Origin: Thermococcus sp.
GTDB lineage: Archaea > Methanobacteriota_B > Thermococci > Thermococcales > Thermococcaceae
NCBI GenBank assembly: GCA_021160985.1
Contig: JAGHBN010000039.1
Location: 1-5,139, forward strand
Direction: 5' to 3'
DNA: 5,139 nt
Of the stretch, positions 1-4,325 are shown piece after piece. Numbering within the stretch: position 1 is the stretch's first letter; each line of letters starts with the position of its first letter. The notes beneath the pieces were generated by a model. It saw only the letters and a program-made list of their open reading frames with translations. It had not been told where the DNA came from and made no database searches. The translations under genes were made by a program, and so were the position numbers.

Positions 1-1
1 G

Positions 2-259
2 GAGTTCCTGGCTGACGAAGGAGGTGCAAAGATCAGCGGCAAGCCCTGGGCGCTTGCGAGGGCCCTTATGAAGATCGAGCAGGCCGTCAGGTACAGGCCG
101 ATGAGGGAAGGAAACCCTGCAACGGCACACATGTTCATCGTGAACCCCTTCAGGGGCATGAGCATTGCAGAGCTGTTCTCAACACACCCGCCGACCGAAA
201 AGAGGATTGAGAGGCTCAGGAAAATAGCGGAAGAGATGGGCTACGCGCCCGTCTTCTGA
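2..259 (+). CDS. htpX: HtpX-like M48 zinc metalloprotease, C-terminal part
   Basis: Only the 3' end is present; the frame is already open at base 2 and the gene starts left of the window. The first visible residues read EFLADEGGAKISG, which matches the E-(Y/F)-x-A-D segment of HtpX proteases, where the Glu is the third zinc ligand after the upstream HExxH helix (not in view). The tail has LFSTHPPTEKRIERLRKI, a hallmark of the HtpX C-terminus. Family knowledge: HtpX is a membrane-anchored zinc endopeptidase that degrades misfolded membrane proteins, with its active site on the cytosolic side. The membrane segments and HExxH would lie upstream. The gene ends at TGA 257-259 and converges on the leftward hepT remnant 75 bp away. 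The family call is secure; the cellular substrate is not known. Confidence 0.93.
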   Translation, partial: EFLADEGGAKISGKPWALARALMKIEQAVRYRPMREGNPATAHMFIVNPFRGMSIAELFSTHPPTEKRIERLRKIAEEMGYAPVF

Positions 260-280
260 TTCAACCATTTTTACATATTT
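260..280 (+). terminator. Weak T-rich transcription end of htpX
   Basis: Directly after the htpX stop lies an AT-rich stretch with a run of five T (268-272) followed by TATTT. Archaeal RNA polymerase can stop at such T-runs without a hairpin. The signal is modest and the placement is an inference. Confidence 0.3.
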
Positions 281-303
281 GCATAATTGTTCAATTCCCT
301 GTC

Positions 304-330
304 TCTGCAATTACATAAAAATCTTGCAGA
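304..330. repeat. Small inverted repeat between convergent genes, possible terminator hairpin
   Basis: TCTGCAA at 304-310 is matched exactly by TTGCAGA at 324-330, giving a 7-bp stem with a 13-base loop. The loop holds AAAAA at 317-321, a T-run when read leftward. It sits just past the stop of the leftward hepT frame (335), so it may help end that transcript. The stem is short, so chance is possible. Confidence 0.3.
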
Positions 331-334
331 TAGG

Positions 335-732
335 TCAGCTTTCCAAGATTTCATACGTTTCTACGAGCTTTAAGACGATCTCGTACAGCTTGTCAATTCT
401 CTGGAGGCCCTTTTGCACCATATTAAGATTTAACCTGTCGTATCTGCGGACTATGGCATTTCTAAGGCCGTTGTATTTCCTCAGAATTTCAGAGTCGCCG
501 TTGGATATTACTCCTGCCTTCCTAAGTCGCTCGATGTTTGTATAATCATCTTCAACGGTCATGCCCAAGTCCTTGACGAGCATTGCAACGATATTCATAG
601 CTATATCAACGCAGAGCTGGAGGGAGTAAAGCAGTGCTCTTTGAGTAACTCGCCCTTCATCTCGTGGCTCTTTATGAACTCGTACTCCTCTTCAAACCTT
701 TCAATCTTTTCCAAGTACCTTTGCCTTCTCAC
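335..732 (-). pseudogene. hepT: HepT-like HEPN toxin (DUF86), frameshifted and motif-altered
   Basis: The gene starts at GTG 732, seven bases after a strong Shine-Dalgarno GAGGAGG, and overlaps the mntA end by 32 bp. The first frame gives MRRQRYLEKIERFEEEYEFI and KSHEMKGE, then goes out of frame and stops at 601 after 43 codons. The family-like sequence resumes one frame over: VTQRALLYSLQLCVDIAMNI, then the typical VEDDYTNIERLRKAG segment, ending at 335. The 398-nt span is one base short of 133 codons including the stop, so a single base is missing around 634-655. The HEPN motif R-x4-H-x-Y reads RNAIVRRY, so the His is Arg (codon CGC; CAC would be His) at about residue 96 of the repaired frame. 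Known role: HepT is the RNase toxin of MntA/HepT modules and is neutralised by AMPylation of the motif Tyr. Here it is probably inactive. A sequencing error could explain the frameshift; it is less likely also to explain the motif change. Confidence 0.85.
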
Positions 733-1120
733 GGGCACGCCTCCTCAGTTTTGCTTTCTCCCTCACACTCTTAAACTGGTTCTGCCTAATCCGGTGCTCC
801 ATGTCCTTCCAGAGCTTCCTGAACCTGTAAAAGTACTCCGAAAGCTCAAGCTCGTCGCCGTAAACGACCACGTGGTTTCTGATGATATCGATTTGGACGT
901 AAAGGGGAAGCTCCTCAAAAATTTTAACGTCATACTTTCCCCCAAGTTTTCTGAGAACCTCTTCATAAACCCCTGATTTCGGCCTGACCAGACACACATC
1001 AACATCGCTCCTCTTTGTGGCTTCCCCCTTCACGTGGGAGCCGTAGAGTAAAATACCCATACAGGAGTCCTTAAATTCCCGGAAATCCTGACGTGTCTCA
1101 GTGATAAGGTGATTCTTCAT
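701..1120 (-). CDS. mntA: MntA-type minimal nucleotidyltransferase (antitoxin)
   Basis: A 139-residue protein of the DNA polymerase beta-like minimal nucleotidyltransferase family. The signature GS-x10-D-x-D is intact: G27, S28, D39 and D41, with metal-binding Asp in SDVDV. A third carboxylate is expected on a later strand; E68/E69 in KIFEELP are candidates, but I cannot assign it. The C-terminus is strongly basic (KAKLRRRAREKAK). Known role: MntA transfers AMP from ATP to the Tyr of the HepT HEPN motif and so silences the toxin. The overlapping downstream hepT supports this call. I chose ATG 1120 because a TATA-like element lies about 26 bp upstream and AAAGGGA precedes it; an in-frame TTG at 1165 would overlap the SDR stop and has its GAGGAG only two bases away. 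The enzyme looks intact although its partner is broken. Alternative: an unrelated substrate for this transferase. Confidence 0.85.
   Translation of the reverse strand: MKNHLITETRQDFREFKDSCMGILLYGSHVKGEATKRSDVDVCLVRPKSGVYEEVLRKLGGKYDVKIFEELPLYVQIDIIRNHVVVYGDELELSEYFYRFRKLWKDMEHRIRQNQFKSVREKAKLRRRAREKAKVLGKD
740..746 (-). promoter_or_regulatory. Shine-Dalgarno site of hepT
   Basis: Read leftward this is GAGGAGG, seven bases before GTG 732. It lies inside the mntA 3' end and fixes the hepT start, which implies translational coupling of mntA and hepT on one mRNA. The downstream ATG at 598 has no comparable site and would drop the N-terminal HepT helix. Confidence 0.75.
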
Positions 1121-1139
1121 GATATCCCTTTCGAGCACA

Positions 1140-1158
1140 ACCAAATAAATTTTCTCAG
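1140..1158 (-). promoter_or_regulatory. BRE/TATA promoter of mntA-hepT
   Basis: Read leftward this is GAGAAAATTTATTTGG, a purine-rich BRE followed by a TATA-like ATTTATTT (1143-1150). The TATA centre is about 26 bp from ATG 1120, so the mRNA would start at or next to the start codon. It overlaps the last codons of the SDR gene, giving the toxin-antitoxin pair its own promoter besides possible read-through. Confidence 0.5.
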
Positions 1159-1958
1159 AGGTCAATGCTCCTCGTCATCGCGCCGTCTATGACAACAGTT
1201 GAGCCGAGCATATACTCAGCTTCCTCGCTCAGGAGGAACGCCACGAGAGAGCCGAGTTCTTCCCATCTGCCAGTCCTGTGAAGGGGCGTCCTCCCAAGCA
1301 CTTCCCTCTCCCAGGTTTCCTCGAAGGGTTCTCCCCTCGCCTCGGCGACCCTCTTGAGGTTCTCCCTTGCCCCGGGCGTGTCGAAGCTGCCGAGCAGGAC
1401 GCTGTAAGCCCTTATCCCTTTCCCCCCATAAGTCCTCGAAACGCTCTTCGCCAGCTGAACCAGTCCCGCCCTCGTTACGTCAGCCAGAACGAGCGGAGGC
1501 ATTGGCTCCTTTATTGAGACGGAGTTGAGATAGACGAGAACGCCATTCATCTTCTTCTCCAGCCAGGCCTGCACGAGGAGCGTCGTCAGGTAGCCGGGGG
1601 CGACAGTGTGGAGGGCAGCGGCTTCAATCCAGTCAATGTAGTCCGCCTCGTGGAGAAAACACGGCTCACAGCGGACGTTCCCCGCGTTCCAGACGAGTGC
1701 ATCAACTCCGCCGAGAAGCTCCCAGCCTTCCTTCACGAGGTTTTCAAGGTCGCGCTGGTCGAAAAGGTTCGCCCTGACCGCGTGGACTTCTCCGTAGCTC
1801 GACAGCTCATCGAGGGCCTTCTTCAGGCTCTCCTCGTTCCGCGAGCTTATTACGACCCTCGCTTTCCTCTTCAGCAGCTCCCTTGCGACGTTGAACCCTA
1901 TGCCGCGCGATGATGCAGTTAGGAGGACACCCCTTCCTTTGAGGTCAATCTCAATCAT
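1155..1958 (-). CDS. Atypical short-chain dehydrogenase/reductase (SDR), BKR-like subgroup
   Basis: A 267-residue Rossmann protein of classical SDR length. The nucleotide-binding loop is TASSRGIG (residues 14-21; the usual first Gly is Ala-Ser), NAG is at 91-93, and the C-terminus has the SDR-like VIDGAMTR. The active site is not standard. Ser146 is in place, but the position 13 residues on, normally Tyr, is Ala159, and the Lys four further on is Arg163 (ADVTRAG). With the NSVSIKEP segment, this matches an SDR subgroup annotated as beta-ketoacyl-ACP-reductase-like that lacks the perfect catalytic tetrad. Substrate and even redox activity are unknown. I prefer ATG 1958 to an in-frame GTG at 1967: a TATA element lies about 25 bp upstream of the ATG, fitting a leaderless mRNA. 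It is transcribed away from the GltD-like gene; mntA follows with almost no gap. Confidence 0.9.
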   Translation of the reverse strand: MIEIDLKGRGVLLTASSRGIGFNVARELLKRKARVVISSRNEESLKKALDELSSYGEVHAVRANLFDQRDLENLVKEGWELLGGVDALVWNAGNVRCEPCFLHEADYIDWIEAAALHTVAPGYLTTLLVQAWLEKKMNGVLVYLNSVSIKEPMPPLVLADVTRAGLVQLAKSVSRTYGGKGIRAYSVLLGSFDTPGARENLKRVAEARGEPFEETWEREVLGRTPLHRTGRWEELGSLVAFLLSEEAEYMLGSTVVIDGAMTRSIDL

Positions 1959-1968
1959 GATAGTCACT

Positions 1969-1999
1969 ACGGGGGCTGACTAATAACCTTTGTCCCCGT
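1969..1999. repeat. Inverted repeat flanking the SDR TATA box, candidate operator
   Basis: ACGGGG (1969-1974) and CCCCGT (1994-1999) form a perfect 6-bp inverted repeat enclosing the AT-rich TATA element of the SDR promoter. The right arm also belongs to an 11-bp near-perfect palindrome, CCCGT-G-ACGGG (1995-2005), just upstream of the BRE. A regulator bound here would block or assist TFB/TBP loading. Function is inferred from position only. Confidence 0.3.
1981..1992 (-). promoter_or_regulatory. BRE/TATA promoter of the SDR gene
   Basis: Read leftward this is ACAAAGGTTATTA: a purine-rich BRE followed by a TATA-like GGTTATTA. Its centre is about 25 bp from ATG 1958, so the transcript would be leaderless, in line with the lack of a clear Shine-Dalgarno site. 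Confidence 0.5.
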
Positions 2000-2059
2000 G
2001 ACGGGCTGGGCTTCTCGAACCTGTGGAATTGCTGTCGTTATGATAATAATTCTGGAAAA

Positions 2060-2073
2060 AGAAACTTAAAGTG
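2060..2073 (+). promoter_or_regulatory. BRE/TATA promoter of the GltD-like gene
   Basis: AGAAACTTAAAGTG carries a BRE-like GAAA and a TATA-like CTTAAAG (2065-2071). Transcription would start near 2093, about 30 bases before ATG 2123, leaving a short leader with room for the GGGGTGGT Shine-Dalgarno site. Confidence 0.55.
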
Positions 2074-2074
2074 T

Positions 2075-2099
2075 AAAACCTTCGGTTATTGTCGGTTTT
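2075..2099. repeat. Direct and inverted repeats at the predicted start site, candidate operator
   Basis: TCGGTT occurs at 2082-2087 and again at 2092-2097, exactly 10 bp (one helical turn) apart. The same stretch is bounded by AAAACC (2075-2080) and GGTTTT (2094-2099), a 6-bp inverted repeat. It lies between the TATA box and the start codon, overlapping the predicted transcription start, where archaeal repressors usually bind. Confidence 0.3.
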
Positions 2100-2111
2100 T
2101 TCAAAAATTTT

Positions 2112-2119
2112 GGGGTGGT
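2112..2119 (+). promoter_or_regulatory. Shine-Dalgarno site of the GltD-like gene
   Basis: GGGGTGGT lies three bases before ATG 2123, close to the GGTG core expected for the archaeal anti-Shine-Dalgarno. It supports this start over later in-frame codons. Confidence 0.6.
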
Positions 2120-2122
2120 AAA

Positions 2123-3169
2123 ATGAAGTTCTACACATGCAGGGAGAAGGTCGGGCCAAAGCCCTTCAGGATTGCCATCATAGGTGCCGGCCCCGCGGGC
2201 CTAGCGGCGGCAGGTTATCTTGCCTGTAATGGGTACGAGGTTCATGTGTATGACAAGATGCCCGAAGGGGGAGGAATGGTTGCCTTTGCGATTCCCGAGG
2301 CGAGGATACCGATAAATAGTGTGAGAGCCGGAGTTAAGGCTCTTGAAGAGCTTGGTGTTAGCTTTCACTTCAGGACCAAAGTAGTCCACGACTCTCCCAA
2401 AGAGCTTGGGGACGAGTGGGCTGAACACTTCATCTCAATCGAGCGCCTTCTCAGCGAATTTGACGCGATCCTTATAGCTACCGGGGCCTGGCGTCCGAGG
2501 AAGTTGAAGGTGCCCGGGGCTGAGCTTTCAGGAGTATACGATGCCCTTCGTCTACTGCACGATATCAAGCTCGCTAGGCTTGGCTACCGCAGCTGGAAAC
2601 GCGTTCCCGATTTGAAAGGAAAACACGTCGTGGTCATTGGGGCGGGGTACACTGCCGTGGATGTGGTTCTCGAAGCCCGACTTCTCGGTGCTGAGAAAAT
2701 AACTATGGCCTACAGACGTTCCATCGAGCACAGCTATGCCAAGAACGAAATCAGGAAGTACGTCAGGGAGGGAGTTGAGTTCATTGAGTATGCCACCCCC
2801 GTCCGAATAGTGGGGAGTGGGGAAGTAGAAGCAGTTGAATTCGCCAAGACGAGGATTGTGGAAGGCAGTGTCGTGACAACAGACGAAAAGTTCATTATCG
2901 ATGCAGACATCGTAGTTTATGCAATTGGTCAGCTCCCCACGAGCCCAATAAGGGAGGTCATATGTGCAAATGAAAAAATCCTTCAGGACGCGGGCATCTT
3001 TTTCGCAGGCGATGTTATTGCGCCGAGGAACATTGGGGTGGCAATGCGGGAAGGGAAGGCTGTAGCACAAAAAATTGAAAAATGGCTTCTCGAGAAGGCG
3101 CCAAAGCGGGTGTTCCCGGTAGCGCTGGGAGTGAGGCTCATAGGTGGTGCCCTCGGCGGGAGGTGCTGA
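2123..3169 (+). CDS. GltD-like FAD/NAD(P)-dependent oxidoreductase without N-terminal Fe-S domain
   Basis: A 348-residue two-dinucleotide-fold flavoprotein of the glutamate synthase small subunit (GltD)/NfnB type. In order: FAD fold GAGPAG (21-26), the flavin-side segment GGGMVAFAIPEARIP (49-63), the ATG hinge ILIATGAW, the NAD(P) fold VIGAGYTAVDV (171-181) followed by MAYRRS (the Arg pair fits NADPH), and the closing FAD motif FFAGDV (293-298) with a Gly-rich helix. Full GltD proteins carry an extra N-terminal domain with Cys ligands for two [4Fe-4S] clusters; here it is absent and only Cys6 precedes the FAD fold. Such short forms pass electrons between NAD(P)H and a partner protein; whether glutamate synthase is the partner cannot be told, since no large subunit is nearby. 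The last ~24 residues (from KAPKRVFP) are GC-rich and look like a non-conserved tail. Single-gene transcript; the next promoter begins right after its stop. Confidence 0.88.
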   Translation: MKFYTCREKVGPKPFRIAIIGAGPAGLAAAGYLACNGYEVHVYDKMPEGGGMVAFAIPEARIPINSVRAGVKALEELGVSFHFRTKVVHDSPKELGDEWAEHFISIERLLSEFDAILIATGAWRPRKLKVPGAELSGVYDALRLLHDIKLARLGYRSWKRVPDLKGKHVVVIGAGYTAVDVVLEARLLGAEKITMAYRRSIEHSYAKNEIRKYVREGVEFIEYATPVRIVGSGEVEAVEFAKTRIVEGSVVTTDEKFIIDADIVVYAIGQLPTSPIREVICANEKILQDAGIFFAGDVIAPRNIGVAMREGKAVAQKIEKWLLEKAPKRVFPVALGVRLIGGALGGRC

Positions 3170-3170
3170 C

Positions 3171-3184
3171 GAAAGCTTTAAACG
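3171..3184 (+). promoter_or_regulatory. BRE/TATA promoter of deoxyhypusine synthase
   Basis: GAAAGCTTTAAACG is a near-ideal Thermococcales BRE plus TATA element. The TATA centre (about 3179) is some 26 bp before ATG 3206, and the leader sequence CTCCAACCCTTTCCC has no Shine-Dalgarno site, so a leaderless mRNA is expected. Confidence 0.7.
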
Positions 3185-3205
3185 CCTCTCCTCCAACCCT
3201 TTCCC

Positions 3206-4216
3206 ATGACCGAGCCAAAGGACATAGTGCTGAAAAAGAGCGAAGAGGTCGAGGGGCTTCCAGTAGAGGGCCCCTGGCCCGACGAGGTATCGAGCCTTGA
3301 GGAAGTCCTAGACTACTATGAGCGCATAGGCTTCCAGGCGACGCACCTCGGAAGGGCGATAGAAATCTGGCGGAAGGTGGAGGAGAAGCGCGCCAAGGGC
3401 GAAGAGGTTCGCGTTTTCCTTGGATACACCTCGAACATAATCTCCTCGGGCCTGCGCGAGTTGGTCGCGTGGCTCGTGAAGGAGGGCAAAGTGGACGTCA
3501 TCGTCACTACCGCCGGCGGAATCGAGGAGGACTTCATAAAGGCCCTCAAGCCCTTCATCCTCGGCGACTGGCATGTGAACGACGCTCTTATGCGCGAGAA
3601 GGGCATAAACAGAATCGGCAACATCTTCGTGCCCAACGACCGCTACATAGAGTTCGAGAAGTACATGATTCCCTTCTTCGAGCGGGTTCTTGAGATGGAG
3701 CGCGAAGCTGGAAAGCCCCTGACGGCGAGCGAGTTCATCTACGAGCTCGGTAGATACATGGACGAGAAGCTCGGAAAGGAGAAGGAGCGCAGCGTCATCT
3801 ACTGGGCCTACAAGCGGAACGTCCCAATATTCTGCCCGGCCATAACCGACGGCTCGATCGGGGACATGCTCTACTTCTTCAAGGAGGAGCGCGGGGACAG
3901 GGAGCTCGTCATAGACATTGCCAACGACATCGTGAAGCTCAACAACTTAGCGGTTATCGCCAAGGAGACAGCCTCGATAATCCTCGGTGGCTCTTTGCCG
4001 AAACACGCGATAATAAACGCAAACCTCTTCCGCGGAGGAACCGACTACGCAATCTACATCACCACCGCAGTCCCGTGGGACGGCTCGCTGAGCGGCGCGC
4101 CGCCTAGCGAGGGCGTCAGCTGGGGCAAGATAAGGGCGAAGGCTGATTACGTCGAGATATGGGCAGATGCCACGCTCGTCTTTCCGCTGCTGGTGTGGAA
4201 GGTAATGAAGGGCTGA
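3206..4216 (+). CDS. dys: Deoxyhypusine synthase
   Basis: A 336-residue NAD-dependent enzyme of usual length for the family. It transfers the aminobutyl group of spermidine to one lysine of translation factor aIF5A, the first step of hypusine formation, in the cytoplasm. Family motifs run the whole length: TSNIISSG (75-82), TTAGGIEED (101-109), PAITDGSIGD (211-220), the Lys-His pair PKH (K266, H267) before INANLFRGGTDYA, and SEGVSWGKI (301-309) with K308, equivalent to the enzyme-intermediate lysine of the human enzyme (K329). It ends in ADATLVFPLLV, also typical. All key residues seen are present, so it should be active. The start is fixed by the leaderless promoter. It stands alone: own promoter, T-rich terminator. 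Codon use is GC-rich at third positions, like a highly expressed housekeeping gene. Confidence 0.97.
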   Translation: MTEPKDIVLKKSEEVEGLPVEGPWPDEVSSLEEVLDYYERIGFQATHLGRAIEIWRKVEEKRAKGEEVRVFLGYTSNIISSGLRELVAWLVKEGKVDVIVTTAGGIEEDFIKALKPFILGDWHVNDALMREKGINRIGNIFVPNDRYIEFEKYMIPFFERVLEMEREAGKPLTASEFIYELGRYMDEKLGKEKERSVIYWAYKRNVPIFCPAITDGSIGDMLYFFKEERGDRELVIDIANDIVKLNNLAVIAKETASIILGGSLPKHAIINANLFRGGTDYAIYITTAVPWDGSLSGAPPSEGVSWGKIRAKADYVEIWADATLVFPLLVWKVMKG

Positions 4217-4262
4217 TTTTCTTTTTCTTTCAGTTTCTCTTGACTTTCTTCTTGTCTGTTCT
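4217..4262 (+). terminator. T-rich terminator after deoxyhypusine synthase
   Basis: The stop codon is followed at once by TTTTCTTTTTCTTT and further T-runs up to about 4262. Multiple T-tracts without a hairpin are the usual archaeal intrinsic terminator. The strand bias (almost no A or G) supports a rightward terminator. Confidence 0.7.
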
Positions 4263-4280
4263 GTAGTCTCCACATCACAA

Positions 4281-4294
4281 AATGCTTTTATTCG
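4281..4294 (+). promoter_or_regulatory. BRE/TATA promoter of the FAD-linked oxidase gene
   Basis: AATGCTTTTATTCG holds a TATA-like CTTTTATT (4285-4292) after an A-rich stretch. A start of transcription near 4314 would put the Shine-Dalgarno GAGGTGGT (4315-4322) at the very 5' end of the mRNA, which favours TTG 4326 over ATG 4305 as the start codon. Confidence 0.5.
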
Positions 4295-4325
4295 TGTATG
4301 TTCCATGTACATTAGAGGTGGTATC

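Noticed and set aside
641..976. Plus-strand open frame of 111 codons opposite mntA/hepT
   Set aside because: Opposite strand shows the GS-x10-D-x-D enzyme and a Shine-Dalgarno-led HepT start; the plus frame has no family features.
1121..1165. TTG 1165 as the start of the nucleotidyltransferase
   Set aside because: Its GAGGAG is only two bases away, it overlaps the SDR stop, and the TATA element lies downstream of it, so the mRNA from that promoter would not include it.
3158..3169. GGGAGGTG, a strong Shine-Dalgarno-like string at the end of the GltD-like gene
   Set aside because: No start codon follows at proper spacing; ATG 3206 is about 40 bases away and has its own leaderless promoter. 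The string is part of the last Gly-Gly-Arg-Cys codons.
2552..3196. Long open frame of 214 codons on the minus strand across the GltD-like gene
   Set aside because: It is antisense to a well-conserved flavoprotein, has no recognisable domain and odd composition (many Cys, His and Pro); a mirror of codon use.
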